Source: Myxococcales bacterium
GTDB taxonomy: Bacteria > Myxococcota_A > Polyangia > Haliangiales > Haliangiaceae
Assembly (NCBI GenBank): GCA_005779305.1
Contig: SXJR01000418.1
Coordinates: 1 to 37,491 of the forward strand
DNA: 37,491 bases
Reading direction: 5' to 3'
A program made the translations under genes and the position numbers. This document shows, piece after piece, positions 8,082 through 19,178 of this stretch (positions within the stretch are counted from its first letter, which is position 1; every line of letters starts with the position of its first letter). The notes under the pieces were generated by a model. The model ran no database searches. It had not been told where the DNA came from and saw only the letters and a program-made list of their open reading frames with translations.

Positions 8082-9299
8082 TCACTCGTCGATGCCGGCG
8101 CACAGGCAGGAGAGGGTCACGCCGAGACCGGGCACGGCGCTGCAGCTGTAGTAGGTGGTGGCGGACTTCGCCGCGAGGCAGGTGCCGATGCCTTGGTTGC
8201 CATAGTTTCCTCGGCAGTACGTCTCGCACGACACCGTCCCGTTGTTGTCGTAGGCGCGGAAGATTCGCATCCCCTGGATGCGCACCGGTGCGGCGACATC
8301 GAGGATCTCGCGGGGTGTCGCCGTGCCCAGACCGACGCGATTGTTGGCGTAGTCGAGCACCAGGGTGGTGCCGTCGAAGGCCTGGTTGCCAGCGGCGCCG
8401 TCCTTGCGAGCGACCACGGTGTTGTCGGTCGCGAACGTCGTGCCGGTCAGCGTGAGGCCGCTGCCGCCGGCGTAGGTGGTGTTGGCGTCGTTGTCGGCGG
8501 CGCAGGCCCAGCTGCCGCCGGCGCCGGCCTTGAGCACCTGACCGCTGGCGCAGGTGGTGAGCCCGAAGGCGTTGCCGCCGCCGAGCACGACGCCGCTGCC
8601 GCTGGCCGCGGTGTACGTGGTGTTGTCGTCGGTCTCGCAGGTGACGGTGCCGGTGGCCGACACCGAGGCGATCGCCGCGTTGGGGCCGCAGGTGCCTGTC
8701 ACCCGCGCCTGCAGCGTGCTGGTGTTGGCGCCGAGCGTGACGGTGTTGCCGGTGCGCGTCACGGTCACGACACCGCCGCCGACGATGCTGGTGATCACGT
8801 CGGCGGGTGCGATGGATCCGAGCATCGAGGCCGTGGTGGCGTTGGTGGCGTTGGTGGCGTTGGTCGCGTTGGTCGCGTTGAGCGCGGTGGTCGCGGTGTC
8901 GGCGTGGTCCGCCTCGTCGGCGCGGTTGGCGGCCTCGGCGCGGATCGCGTAGGGCACCGACTGCAACGGCAGCCGCGGCGACAGGACCTCGCCGCTCACG
9001 GTGATCTCGAGGAAGAGCGGGTTGTCCTGCAGCACGCCCTCGTCGAGCGTGGTCAGGGCGCCGAGATCGACGTAGACCAGGCCGCCGTTGGCCATGACGC
9101 CGGGCCGGGTCTCGGTCCACATCACGCTGCCGTTGGTGGCCTGGTTGAAGAGCGAGAAGGTCAGGTTCACGTTGCCGGTGACCGGACCGTTGGTCGTGGT
9201 CAGGCGTCCGGTGAACGAGACGGTGGCGGGGACCGCCTGCGCCACGCCCGACAGGCAGGCGAGGGTGAGTCCCAAGGCGATCTTCGAGATTGGTTTCAT
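8082..9299 (-). CDS. secreted fibre-like repetitive protein
   Basis: A 405-residue exported protein. The ATG at 9299 has AGGAGAG just upstream and opens a classical signal peptide (MKPISKIALGLTLACLSG, cut near AQA). An N-terminal beta domain of about 115 residues (VSFTGRLTTTNGPVTGNV ... LPLQSVPYAIRAEA) matches a layout common in secreted deltaproteobacterial proteins. Next comes a heptad-like Ala/Asn/Asp region with five NAT units, then Thr/Gly/Asn-rich beta repeats resembling phage tail-fibre stalks, including NRVGLGTATPREILDV. The end is a Cys-rich domain (CETYCRGNYGNQGIGTC, YYSC, LSCLCAG) likely held by disulfides. A cell-surface or released trimeric fibre is a reasonable inference. The lipoprotein gene 17 bases upstream is probably in the same operon. 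Confidence 0.72.
   Translation of the reverse strand: MKPISKIALGLTLACLSGVAQAVPATVSFTGRLTTTNGPVTGNVNLTFSLFNQATNGSVMWTETRPGVMANGGLVYVDLGALTTLDEGVLQDNPLFLEITVSGEVLSPRLPLQSVPYAIRAEAANRADEADHADTATTALNATNATNATNATNATTASMLGSIAPADVITSIVGGGVVTVTRTGNTVTLGANTSTLQARVTGTCGPNAAIASVSATGTVTCETDDNTTYTAASGSGVVLGGGNAFGLTTCASGQVLKAGAGGSWACAADNDANTTYAGGSGLTLTGTTFATDNTVVARKDGAAGNQAFDGTTLVLDYANNRVGLGTATPREILDVAAPVRIQGMRIFRAYDNNGTVSCETYCRGNYGNQGIGTCLAAKSATTYYSCSAVPGLGVTLSCLCAGIDE
8836..8880 (-). repeat. five 9-base tandem units inside the fibre-like gene
   Basis: Plus-strand units GTGGCGTTG (three copies) and GTCGCGTTG (two copies) run head to tail without interruption. They encode successive Asn-Ala-Thr units. Since 9 is a multiple of 3, slippage would change stalk length without shifting the frame. 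Confidence 0.85.
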
Positions 9300-9316
9300 C
9301 TGGTCTCTCCTGGTGG

Positions 9317-9655
9317 TCAAGGCTTGATGGGCGTGTTGGCGGTGATGCGAAAGGTCGGGCCCTGGATCGGCTGCTGGCCGATCGGGTGCCCGAGCTGCAC
9401 GTCGAGCGCGAAGGTCGGTCCGGTCAGGCGGCCGCTGGCGCTGGTCAGCTCCTGGCCGGGCGGCGGCGGAGGCGCGTCGACCGACGCGTCGGTGGCGGCG
9501 TCGACGCCGGCATCGATCGAGACCTCGGGCGCGTCGCCGGGGGGCGCGTCGATGGGCTGCGCGTCGGGATCGAGGACGCGGGTGGATCCACAGGCGGTCG
9601 CGCTGGCTGCCGCGCAGGCGAGGCCGATGAGGAACAGCGAGCGAAAGACGTGCAT
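9317..9655 (-). CDS. small lipoprotein with Asp-Ala-Pro tether
   Basis: A 112-residue protein from the ATG at 9655; the frame is open slightly further but the signal sequence begins here (MHVFRSLFLIGLACAAASA). The lipobox is the weak ATAC, followed by GSTRV. A tether of IDA, VDA and PPPPP units then leads to a short C-terminal domain (SGRLTGPTFALDVQLGH ... RITANTPIKP). The ending has no known family. It stands 17 bases upstream of the fibre-like protein on the same strand, so the two are probably made together; it might anchor or help export that protein. Lipidation is likely but not certain, given the poor lipobox. Confidence 0.6.
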   Translation of the reverse strand: MHVFRSLFLIGLACAAASATACGSTRVLDPDAQPIDAPPGDAPEVSIDAGVDAATDASVDAPPPPPGQELTSASGRLTGPTFALDVQLGHPIGQQPIQGPTFRITANTPIKP

Positions 9656-9779
9656 GGCGGTCGCTCTGAGCAAGGGCCACGCCACGGCCGAACGGAGCTA
9701 TCTCCGCGGCATCGCATCGGTCGGTCGTCCGCGCCCCCGTGACCCAGGTCGACCGCGGTCGACCGCGGTCAGTCCCCGG

Positions 9780-11150
9780 TCAGTCGCCCGCGTCGTCGTC
9801 GCGGCGCAGCCCGAGCTTCTCCATCAGGCGATAGAGATGGGTCCGGTGCAGGCCGAGGGCGCGGGCGGCCGCGCTCAGGTTGCCGTTGGCGGCCTCGAGC
9901 GCGGCGACGATTTGGGCGCGATCGGGCGGCGGGGGCACCCGGGCGGCTTCCTCCGCCGGCGTGGCCGCCGCCGATGACGGTCGGGCCGCGACCACCTCGC
10001 GCGCGATCCCGGGCGGTTCACCGCCCGCCAGATTCTCGGCCCGGACGACGTCGCGGCCGTCGGCGACGGCGCGCTGGGCGGCGGCGCGCACGGCGTGGGA
10101 CAGCTCGCGCACGTTGCCCGGCCAGGCCCGCAGGCAGCAGGTCTCGATCAACCGTGGGTGGGCGCGGAGGCCGGGCGCAGCGGCGGCGATGAAGCGGAGC
10201 ACCAGGCGCGGGATGTCGGCGAGCCTCGCGCGCAGCGGCGGCAGCACCACCACGGGACGCGCCAGCCGGTAGTAGAGATCGGCGCGGAACCGACCGGCGG
10301 CGATGCGGGCGTCGAGATCGGCGTGGGTGGCGGCCACGATGCCGACCTCGACCACGGTGCCCGCGGTGGCGCCGAGCGGGATCACCTCGTGGGTCTCGAT
10401 CACTCGCAGGAGCTTGGCCTGGACGTCGAGATCGAGCTCGGCGACCTCGTCGAGGAACAGGGTGCCGCCGGCCGCGGCCTGGACGAACCCCGGCGCGTCG
10501 GTCGCGCCCGAGTACGCGCCGCGTCGTGCGCCGAAGAGCAAGCGCTCGGCCACCGAGGCAGCGATGGTGGCGCCGTTGACCGTGACCAGCGGACCGGCCC
10601 GGCGCGGGCCGGCGTCATGATACGCGCGCGCGGCCGCTTCCTTGCCGGTGCCGCTCTCGCCGAGGACGAGCAAGGTCGGCTCGCGCGCCGCCTCGGTCAC
10701 CGCCGCGAACGCCCGCTGGAGCTCGGGGCCGACCACGCGCTCGTCGTCGTCGCCAACCGCGGCGTCGTGACCGCGGCCGTCGCGCACCAGGAGGAGGACC
10801 GAGCGACCGATCCGCACCACGCCGTCACCGCCGAGCTCCACCGTGCCTTCGATCCGCGCACCGTCGGCGCTGGTGCCGTTGCGGCTGCCGAGATCGGTCA
10901 CCCGCCAGGCGCCGCCGGACCAGTGCACCTCGGCGTGCCGCCGCGAGGCCAGGTCGTCGTCGAGCGCGACCTCGACGTCGAGCTCGCCGGCGCGACCGAT
11001 GGTCAAGCCGCGGGGCGGGACGGCATGGACCCGCCGCACCCCGCGCTCGCCGTCGACCACGACGATGACCACCGCCACCGCGGCGACGCTGGCACCGATG
11101 CTGGTGCGCTCCTCGAGCGTCTCGCGGCCGGGCACCGCCCGAAGATACAC
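9780..11150 (-). CDS. sigma-54 activator with FHA sensor domain
   Basis: A protein of about 456 residues from a GTG at 11150, chosen because GGAG lies 5-8 bases upstream; the frame is open to 11300 but would run into the divergent kinase gene. Domains in order: FHA (about 45-118, with SRRHAEVHW and GSRNGT), which binds phosphothreonine; AAA+ sigma-54 activator domain with Walker A GESGTGKE (164-171), Walker B LFLDEVAEL (231-239) and the sigma-54 contact loop as GAYSGA (211-216) instead of the usual GAFTGA; and a Fis-type helix-turn-helix at the C-terminus (NLSAAARALGLHRTHLYRLM). It should activate sigma-54 promoters when its FHA domain senses a phosphorylated partner. The kinase divergently encoded 40 bases away is the obvious candidate partner. 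FHA-type activators are common in myxobacteria. Confidence 0.88.
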   Translation of the reverse strand: MYLRAVPGRETLEERTSIGASVAAVAVVIVVVDGERGVRRVHAVPPRGLTIGRAGELDVEVALDDDLASRRHAEVHWSGGAWRVTDLGSRNGTSADGARIEGTVELGGDGVVRIGRSVLLLVRDGRGHDAAVGDDDERVVGPELQRAFAAVTEAAREPTLLVLGESGTGKEAAARAYHDAGPRRAGPLVTVNGATIAASVAERLLFGARRGAYSGATDAPGFVQAAAGGTLFLDEVAELDLDVQAKLLRVIETHEVIPLGATAGTVVEVGIVAATHADLDARIAAGRFRADLYYRLARPVVVLPPLRARLADIPRLVLRFIAAAAPGLRAHPRLIETCCLRAWPGNVRELSHAVRAAAQRAVADGRDVVRAENLAGGEPPGIAREVVAARPSSAAATPAEEAARVPPPPDRAQIVAALEAANGNLSAAARALGLHRTHLYRLMEKLGLRRDDDAGD

Positions 11151-11190
11151 CGGGCTCCACGGGCGCGTGTTAGCGTGGCCGTTCGCCGCG

Positions 11191-13890
11191 ATGGCCGAGG
11201 ACGATCCAGCGACCACGCCGACGGTCGAGGCCAGCGGGCCCGGCGCCGCCGCCGCTCGCAAGACTCGCACTGGATCGACCACTGCCGGCGCCGCCGACAC
11301 CGACGCCGCGACGCCGCCGGGGGCGCAGGCGCTCGATCGCCTCGAGCCCGAGACCCGGCTGGGCCGCTACATCGTGGGCGAGCGCCTGGGCGCCGGTGGG
11401 ATGGGGGAGGTCTACGCGGCCTACGACCCGGGGCTCGATCGGCGGATCGCGGTCAAGCTCCTCCACCGCGATCTGGGCGAACACGCCGCCGACCGTCTCC
11501 GGCGCGAGGCGCGGACCATGGCCCGCCTGAGCCACCGCAACCTGGTCGCCGTCCACGACGTCGGCGAGCACGACGGCCGGCTGTTCCTGGCCATGGAGTT
11601 GATCGAGGGCTCGACGCTGCGCGGCTGGGCCAGGGAGCGACCGTGGCGCGAGATCCTGCGCGCGTACCTCGACGCCGGCCGCGGGCTGGCCGCGGCCCAC
11701 GACGCCGGCGTCATCCACCGCGACTTCAAGCCCGACAACGTCTTGATCGGCAAGGACGGCCGCGTCGCGGTCACCGACTTCGGCATCGCCCGCCGGCGCG
11801 AGCACTTCGTCGAGGACGCGAAGCCGGCCGCACGTGCGATGTTCGAGCCGGCGCTGACCGTGACCGGTGCCATGATCGGCACCCCGCTCTACATGTCGCC
11901 CGAGCAGCTCGACGGGGGGGCCGCTGACGCCCGCAGCGACCAGTTCGCCTTCGCCGTGGCGCTGTGGGAGTCGCTGCATGGCGCTCATCCGCTGGTGGCA
12001 CCCGGCTCGGACCTCGAGGAGCTGCGCGAGGCCATGCGCCGCGGCGACGCGCTGGTCCCACCGCCGGGCCCGGTGCCGGTACGGATCGACAAGGCGCTGG
12101 TGCGCGCGCTCGCGCCCGACCCCGCGGCGCGCTGGCCCTCGCTGCGGGCCCTGTTCGACGAGATCGACGTGCTGCGGCCGCGGCGTCGGACCCTCGCCAT
12201 CGCGGCGGCGAGCGCCGTCGTCGCCGGGACCGCGGCGGCGGCGATCGTCTACGGCACCCAGGCCGGACGGCCTGCCGTCGATCCCGGCGCCGTCTGCGGC
12301 GCCGGCGAGATGCAATTCGACGCGGTGTGGTCGCCGGCGCGCGAGGCCGCGCTCCGCGCCGGCATGACCGGCACCAAGCTGGTTTACGCGCCGGCGGCGA
12401 TGGACGGCGTCGTCGCCGAGATCGGGACGTGGCGACGCACCTGGCTCGACGCGCGTGGCCGCGCCTGCCGGGCCACCGCGGTGTTCCACGAGCAGTCGGC
12501 CGAGGACGGCGAGCGCCGCATGCGCTGCTTCGCGGGTCAGCTCGAGGCGCTCGACGCGACCCTCGGTCAGTTGCAGCGCCCCGACGCGAAGGCGATCGAG
12601 AACGCGCGCTCGGCGATCGTCCGCCTCGATGATCCGGCCCGCTGCGAGCTCGACAAGGTGACCACCCTGTCGGACCCGGAGCTGGCCCCGCCGGCGGCCG
12701 CGCTGGCCCGCGGCGCCGAGCGCGTGACCGCCGAGGTGGAGGCGACGCTCAACCTGGGTCGTTATCCCGCTGCGGCCGCGCTGAGCGCGATCGCCCGCAG
12801 CCTGGCTGCGGCCGCCGGCAGCCCGCGTCTCGAGGCGCGGGCGAGCTACTTCGGGGCGACCGCCGTCATCAACCTCAACGACACCGCCGGCGGCATCGTC
12901 CTCCACGATCGCGCCCGTCGCCTCGCCGACGTCGCCGGTGAAGACGTGCTCCGCGCCCGCGCCACCGTCGATCGTGCCGCGACCGAGTACAACCTGGGAC
13001 GCTACGACGCCAGCCTGGCGTTCCTCGACGAGGCCGACGCGATCGTGTCGCGCACCGGCGATCTGCCCGAGTTGCGCGCTCGCAACCTCGGCCTGCGCGG
13101 CCTGATCGAGGTCGAGCTGCAACGGCACGATGACGCCCTCGCTCACGGTCAGGCTGCCGTGAAGATGCTCGAGGGGCGCGGCAAGCCCGAGGACACGGCG
13201 CTGGCGATGGAGGTGGCGCGCCACGCCATGGCGCTCCAGGCCGCCCGCCGCTTCTCCGACACCGAGGCCGCGCTGCGGCGCGCGATCGGGATCCTCGAGA
13301 CGCTGCACGGCGCCGATCACCCGCAAATCGCCAAGCTGCTCGTCACCCTCGGCGGCGTGCTCATCCAGGCCGAACGTCCCGCCGACGCCGTGCCGGTGCT
13401 CGAGCGCTCGATCCGCATTCGCGCCGCCTTCCTCGGCGAGGATCACCCGTCGCTGGCCGGCGGGATGCAGAACCTGGGCACGGCCTACCGCCTGGTCGGG
13501 CGCCTCGAGGACGCCGAGCGCCTGGTGACCAAGGCCCTGGCCATCGCGCGGGCGCGACCCGAGTCCGCGTACATGATCACCGCCTCGCTCAGCTCGCTCG
13601 GCACGCTGGCCTACATGCGTGGTCATCCCGAGCAGTCCATCCCGTACTACGAGGAGGCGCTCGCAGGGCTGGTCGCGCGCGGCAAGGGCGGCGAGGTCTC
13701 CACCGGCGACCTCCGCTTCCGTCTGGGCCGCGCGCTCTGGGTGACCGGGCGGGATCGCCGCCGCGGCATGGCGCTGGTGCGCGAGGCGCGGGCGATCTTC
13801 GCCGGCAACAGCACCGCGACCAAGTACATGCACGACGTCGACGCGTGGATCGCCGCGCCCGGGACCGCGAAGACGCCGAACTTCGAGTGA
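11191..13890 (+). CDS. membrane Ser/Thr protein kinase with TPR sensor/output domain
   Basis: An 899-residue Hanks-type kinase. After a disordered Ala/Thr-rich leader of about 55 residues comes the kinase domain, with glycine loop GERLGAGGMGEVYAA (63-77), catalytic Lys89 (AVKLL), HRDFKPDN (177-184) and DFG (196-198). All key catalytic residues are present, and TGAMIGTPLYMSPEQ marks the activation segment. A membrane helix lies at about 334-354. The remaining 540 residues, beyond the helix, hold a 150-residue helical region and then several TPRs (for example ADHPQIAKLLVTLGG, EDHPSLAGGMQNLGTAYRL), giving the kinase/TPR layout typical of myxobacteria. It would phosphorylate cytoplasmic targets in response to events at its TPR side. 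The divergent FHA activator is a likely substrate or reader. It ends 9 bases from the convergent MlaF-like gene. Confidence 0.9.
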   Translation: MAEDDPATTPTVEASGPGAAAARKTRTGSTTAGAADTDAATPPGAQALDRLEPETRLGRYIVGERLGAGGMGEVYAAYDPGLDRRIAVKLLHRDLGEHAADRLRREARTMARLSHRNLVAVHDVGEHDGRLFLAMELIEGSTLRGWARERPWREILRAYLDAGRGLAAAHDAGVIHRDFKPDNVLIGKDGRVAVTDFGIARRREHFVEDAKPAARAMFEPALTVTGAMIGTPLYMSPEQLDGGAADARSDQFAFAVALWESLHGAHPLVAPGSDLEELREAMRRGDALVPPPGPVPVRIDKALVRALAPDPAARWPSLRALFDEIDVLRPRRRTLAIAAASAVVAGTAAAAIVYGTQAGRPAVDPGAVCGAGEMQFDAVWSPAREAALRAGMTGTKLVYAPAAMDGVVAEIGTWRRTWLDARGRACRATAVFHEQSAEDGERRMRCFAGQLEALDATLGQLQRPDAKAIENARSAIVRLDDPARCELDKVTTLSDPELAPPAAALARGAERVTAEVEATLNLGRYPAAAALSAIARSLAAAAGSPRLEARASYFGATAVINLNDTAGGIVLHDRARRLADVAGEDVLRARATVDRAATEYNLGRYDASLAFLDEADAIVSRTGDLPELRARNLGLRGLIEVELQRHDDALAHGQAAVKMLEGRGKPEDTALAMEVARHAMALQAARRFSDTEAALRRAIGILETLHGADHPQIAKLLVTLGGVLIQAERPADAVPVLERSIRIRAAFLGEDHPSLAGGMQNLGTAYRLVGRLEDAERLVTKALAIARARPESAYMITASLSSLGTLAYMRGHPEQSIPYYEEALAGLVARGKGGEVSTGDLRFRLGRALWVTGRDRRRGMALVREARAIFAGNSTATKYMHDVDAWIAAPGTAKTPNFE

Positions 13891-13899
13891 CCGTCGCGG

Positions 13900-14675
<776 letters not shown>

Positions 14676-14676
<1 letters not shown>

Positions 14677-15487
14677 CAGACGTCACCGCCGAACAGCCAC
14701 AGGGCGCCGACCGAGAGCATGAAGTCGAGCGCGATCACCGCGAACGAGCTGCCGACCACGGCGGCGGTGGTGGCCCATCCCACGCCCTCGCTCGAGCCGC
14801 GGGCGCGCAGGCCGCAGAAGCCGCTGACGATGGGGATGGCCGCGCCGTAGCAGAAGGCCTTGAGCAGGCCGAGTCCGAGGTGGCGCGGCTCCACCATCGC
14901 CAGGTCGTAGAAGACGCGCGGGTTGACGCCGAACGACAGGTACGCGGTCAGCCCGCCGGCGCCGTACATGATGGCCGCGCCCAGGATCGACAGCACCATG
15001 GTCATGACGATCGAGGCCAGGAAACGCGGCACCAGCAGGTAGTCGATCGGCAGCACGCCCGACATGCGCAGGGCATCGACCTGCTCCGTCACCTTCATCG
15101 AGCCGATCTCGGCGGCGATGCCGGCGCCGACCCGGGTGGCCAGCATCATCGACGTGAGCGTCGGCCCCAGATCGGAGACGATCAGGCGGGCGAACTGGAC
15201 GCCGATCTGCGACAGGTCGCCGACCGAGCGCGAGAACTGCAGGCAGGCCTGGTAGATCATCACCATGCCGATGAACCCGACCGTGACGACGATGAACAGG
15301 AGCGAGCGGTTGCCGATGACGTGCATCTGCTCGACCAGCGCGCCCGGGGGCCGCGTGGCCCCGCGCCGACCATAGAGCCGCCAGATGCCGGCGATGGTGC
15401 CGACGAAGACCATCCACAGTTCGAACGCCGCGCGCAACACGCCAAGGGCGTAGGCCCCGACCCCGGCGATGCGGTCGACGAGGTAGT

Positions 15488-15491
<4 letters not shown>
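14676..15491 (-). CDS. MlaE-like permease, first copy
   Basis: A 271-residue inner-membrane permease of the MlaE/YrbE family, which forms the membrane core of MCE transporters. The ATG at 15491 overlaps the stop of the upstream permease by four bases and fixes the start. Recognised features are an N-terminal interface helix, the [10 protein letters not shown] segment, then [24 protein letters not shown] (the conserved coupling helix region that contacts the ATPase) and about five hydrophobic helices ending in [12 protein letters not shown]. It differs clearly from the second permease in this operon, so the transporter may have a mixed permease pair, as do actinobacterial YrbE proteins. Confidence 0.88.
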
Positions 15492-16264
<773 letters not shown>

Positions 16265-16278
16265 CGTGGGTCGACAGC

Positions 16279-17019
16279 CTATCCCACCAGCGGACCGTCG
16301 AGGGCGCCGCGCACGAACTGGCGGACCACCGGATCAGGCGCGTCGGCGACGGTGGCGGCTGGACCCTGGTAGTGGGCTCGGCCCTGGTAGAGGAAGATCA
16401 CGGTGTCGACGAAGCCAATCAGCGCGGCCACGTCCGACGACACCGCGATGGCGGTGGCGCCGCTCTGCTCGTGGTCGGCGCGCAGCAGGTCGTACATCTT
16501 GGACGTGGTCACCGGATCGAGGCCGGCGGTCGGCTCGTCGTACAGCACCAGCTCGGGCGCGGCGATGGTGGCGCGGGCGATGCCGACCCGCTTCTTCATG
16601 CCGCCCGAGAGCTGCGACGGCAGCTTGTGCTCGCTGCCGGCCAGGCCGACGGCGCGCAGCCGATCGCGGACCCTCTGCGCCACCTGATCGGCGGGCTCGC
16701 CGCGGCGGACCAGCGGGAATCCGACGTTGCCCTCGACGGTGAGGAAGTCGTAGAGCGCGTAGTTCTGGAACAGCATACCGATCCGGGCCCGCACCGGCGC
16801 CAGCCGCTCTTCGGTGAGACCGGTGACGTCGGTGCCGTCGATGATCAGGCGGCCGCTGCTGGGCGCGACCAGGCCGGCGATCACCTTGATCAGCACGCTC
16901 TTCCCCGACGCCGCCGGGCCGATGATGCCGAGGCGGGCGCCGCGGGCGACGTCGAGGCGCACGCCGTCGAGTACCTGACGCGAGGCGAAGCGGACGCCGA
17001 CGTCCTGGAGCTCGATCAT
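16279..17019 (-). CDS. MlaF-like ABC ATPase, second copy (H-loop His missing)
   Basis: A 246-residue MlaF-family ATPase. Walker A is GPAASGKS, the Q-loop is [10 protein letters not shown], the signature is a normal LSGGM, Walker B is LVLYDEP, and the D-loop is TAGLDPVT. The H-loop reads AVSSDVAAL, where relatives have a His before the Asp (compare VVSHDLAS in the first copy). The Ser codon is clear in the sequence. Loss of this switch His usually abolishes hydrolysis at that subunit's own site. With the altered signature of the other copy, both defects would meet in one site of a heterodimer. The gene follows the TPR lipoprotein by 7 bases. Confidence 0.87.
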   Translation of the reverse strand: MIELQDVGVRFASRQVLDGVRLDVARGARLGIIGPAASGKSVLIKVIAGLVAPSSGRLIIDGTDVTGLTEERLAPVRARIGMLFQNYALYDFLTVEGNVGFPLVRRGEPADQVAQRVRDRLRAVGLAGSEHKLPSQLSGGMKKRVGIARATIAAPELVLYDEPTAGLDPVTTSKMYDLLRADHEQSGATAIAVSSDVAALIGFVDTVIFLYQGRAHYQGPAATVADAPDPVVRQFVRGALDGPLVG

Positions 17020-17026
17020 GCCCGGG

Positions 17027-18091
17027 TCACGGACACGCGGACCGCACGTCCTTGGCCCGCGGCGCGAAGCGCGACTCGGGGTCGTGCTTCAGGAGCCGGG
17101 CGGCGGCCGAGCAGGCGGCGCGGGTGTCGCCGCGGGCCAGCTCGGTGGTGGTCAGCTCGTCGAGCGCGTCGTCGACGAGGATCGAGCGCGGGTAGTCGGC
17201 GGGGAGCTCGGTGAACGCCGCCGCCGCCGCCGGCAGGTCCTTCAGCTCGTCGCGCAGGACGCGGCCGAGCTCGAGCTGGGCGTCGTCGAGCCAGACCGAG
17301 AAGTACGAACCGGCGCCGAGCGACACCTCGCGGGTGGCCAGGAGCGCGCGCAGCCGCTCGACCGCGCCGCGTGGATCCTCGGTGGCGCGTGAGATGCGGG
17401 CGCCGTTCCAGCGGGCGTCGTCGCGCAGGCCGCTGCCAGGATGGTCGCGGGGGATGCGGTCGTAGAGCTCGCGGGCGGCCAGCGGATCGGCCAGCTCGTG
17501 CTCGGCGAGGTCGGCCAGCGCCCACAGCAGGTTGTCGGCGACCGCGGTGTGATCGAGGCCGGGGTAGAGGTCGCTCAGGCGCTTCCACAGGGTCGGCGCA
17601 TCGATCGCGCGCGTGCGGGTGACCACGAAGGCGACCGCGTCGCCGGCGAAGGCCTCGTCGGGGTACTCGGTCACCACCCGCCACAGGAACCCGGCGGCCT
17701 CCGGCACGCGATCGGTGTCGTAGGCGAGGCGGCCGGCCCGCCACAGCGCCTGTGCCGACGGCGGCGGCGCGCCGCCGGTGCGATCGGGCACCGCGGCGAA
17801 GGCGGCGATCGCCTCGTCGGTGCGGCCGTCGCGTTCGAGCAGCTCGGCCTCGCCGAGGAACGCGCGGGCGCAGTCCTCGCGCTGGAGCCGGGTCGTACCG
17901 GGCTCGCCGCAGCCGACCTGGGCCTTCCGGAACGCGGCCAGCGCGCCCTCGGTGTCGCCGGCGGCCTCGCGCTCGTAGGCCAGGCTCAGCTCCGCGGGCA
18001 GGGCCGGTGCCGAGCATGCGGCGGCGAGCCCGAGCCCCGAGGCGAGCCCGATGACGTGGACGACGGCGAGGTGGCGGCGCATGCTCATCAC
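17027..18091 (-). CDS. TPR-type lipoprotein in the MCE transporter operon
   Basis: A protein of about 354 residues with a lipoprotein signal (hydrophobic segment, lipobox AAAC, then SAPAL). The start may be the Met at 18091 or one of two Mets just downstream. The mature part is built of helical pairs of TPR/Sel1-like type (for example [47 protein letters not shown]), similar in general style to BamD/YbgF-like periplasmic scaffolds. It sits between threonine aldolase (12 bases upstream) and the second MlaF-like ATPase (7 bases downstream). It might link the transporter to the outer membrane (inference from place). No enzymatic motif is seen. Confidence 0.78.
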   Translation of the reverse strand: MMSMRRHLAVVHVIGLASGLGLAAACSAPALPAELSLAYEREAAGDTEGALAAFRKAQVGCGEPGTTRLQREDCARAFLGEAELLERDGRTDEAIAAFAAVPDRTGGAPPPSAQALWRAGRLAYDTDRVPEAAGFLWRVVTEYPDEAFAGDAVAFVVTRTRAIDAPTLWKRLSDLYPGLDHTAVADNLLWALADLAEHELADPLAARELYDRIPRDHPGSGLRDDARWNGARISRATEDPRGAVERLRALLATREVSLGAGSYFSVWLDDAQLELGRVLRDELKDLPAAAAAFTELPADYPRSILVDDALDELTTTELARGDTRAACSAAARLLKHDPESRFAPRAKDVRSACP

Positions 18092-18103
18092 GTCGATCGC
18101 CCT

Positions 18104-19129
18104 TCAGGCGAAGCGGGCCGCCTTGCGCAGGACGTCGGCGGCCTTCTCGCACGCCGCTCGATCGACGTCGAGGTGCGCGACCAGCCGCAGCCGTCGCGGC
18201 GTGATCGCCGAGATGCGGACCCCGCGCTCTCCGCACGCGGCGACCAGGGCCTGCGCCGATCGCGGCGGCGCCACCTCGATCATCACGATGTTGGTCTCGA
18301 TCCGCTCCGGGTCGACCTCGAGCCCAGGTTCGCCGGCGATGAGCTCGGCCAGCAGCCGCGCGTTGGCGTGATCCTCGGGCAGGCGGGCCCGGTGGTGGGC
18401 GAGGGCGTGCAACCCGGCCGCGGCCAGGATGCCGGACTGGCGCATGCCACCGCCGTACATCTTGCGGAAGCGGTGGCAGCGCGTCACCACGTCGCGGGCA
18501 CCGGCGACCATCGAGCCGGCGGGCGCGCCCAGGCCCTTCGACAGGCACACGCTCACCGTGTCGAACCCGGCGGCGAGCGCGCGCTCGGACAGGCCGGTCG
18601 CCACCGCAGCGTTCCACAGGCGCGCGCCGTCGAGGTGCGCGCTCATGCCCAGCGTCCGGGTCGCGGCCAGGACCTCGTCGATCTGGGCCCGCGGCCACAC
18701 CGCGCCGCCGCCCATGTTGCAGGTGTTCTCGACGGCGACCACGGTGGTCGGCGCCAGGTACGAGATGCTGGGCTTGTAGCCATCGCGCACCGCCTGCGCG
18801 TCGAAGCGGCCGTCGCCGGGGAGCTGCTGGGTCTGCACGCCGGCGAGCGCGGCCAGCGCGCCCGACTCGTGCAACCAGCAGTGCGCGTCCTTGCCGATCA
18901 TGACCTCCTCGCCGGGACGGGTCAGCGCCCGCAGCGAGATCTGGTTGGCCATGGTGCCGCTGGGCACGAACAGCGCGGCCTCGGTGCCGAGCAGCTCGGC
19001 CACGGTTTCTTCGAGCCGGCGCACCGTCGGGTCTTCACCGTAGACGTCGTCGCCGACCTCGGCTGCCGCCATCGCCGCGCGCATCGCGGCGGTGGGTTGC
19101 GTCACGGTGTCCGATCGCAGATCGATCAC
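18104..19129 (-). CDS. ltaE: low-specificity L-threonine aldolase
   Basis: A 341-residue PLP enzyme of the threonine aldolase family, which splits L-threonine or allo-threonine to glycine and acetaldehyde in the cytosol. It begins with the hallmark [13 protein letters not shown]. The cofactor lysine lies in [14 protein letters not shown] (Lys198), after HLDGAR (His165, Asp167 and Arg170 region). [12 protein letters not shown] and [10 protein letters not shown] are also family motifs. Length is normal. It appears to be the first gene of the run that continues into the TPR lipoprotein and the transporter, although its metabolic role has no clear link to them. Confidence 0.94.
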   Translation of the reverse strand: MIDLRSDTVTQPTAAMRAAMAAAEVGDDVYGEDPTVRRLEETVAELLGTEAALFVPSGTMANQISLRALTRPGEEVMIGKDAHCWLHESGALAALAGVQTQQLPGDGRFDAQAVRDGYKPSISYLAPTTVVAVENTCNMGGGAVWPRAQIDEVLAATRTLGMSAHLDGARLWNAAVATGLSERALAAGFDTVSVCLSKGLGAPAGSMVAGARDVVTRCHRFRKMYGGGMRQSGILAAAGLHALAHHRARLPEDHANARLLAELIAGEPGLEVDPERIETNIVMIEVAPPRSAQALVAACGERGVRISAITPRRLRLVAHLDVDRAACEKAADVLRKAARFA

Positions 19130-19178
19130 GGCCGGACTCTACCACTCCGCCACATCCCCTTGCCCTTGCCTTGCCCCT

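Noticed and set aside
7299-9977. 892-codon plus-strand frame across several genes
   Set aside because: It crosses genes on both strands, each with its own signals; the translation has no pattern.
11170-13833. 887-codon open frame antisense to the Ser/Thr kinase
   Set aside because: No recognisable domain, high Gly/Arg/His content, and the kinase on the other strand has a full catalytic set.
19131-19178. Minus-strand G-quadruplex upstream of the exported protein end
   Set aside because: Only three runs of three or more G's; the pattern is incomplete.
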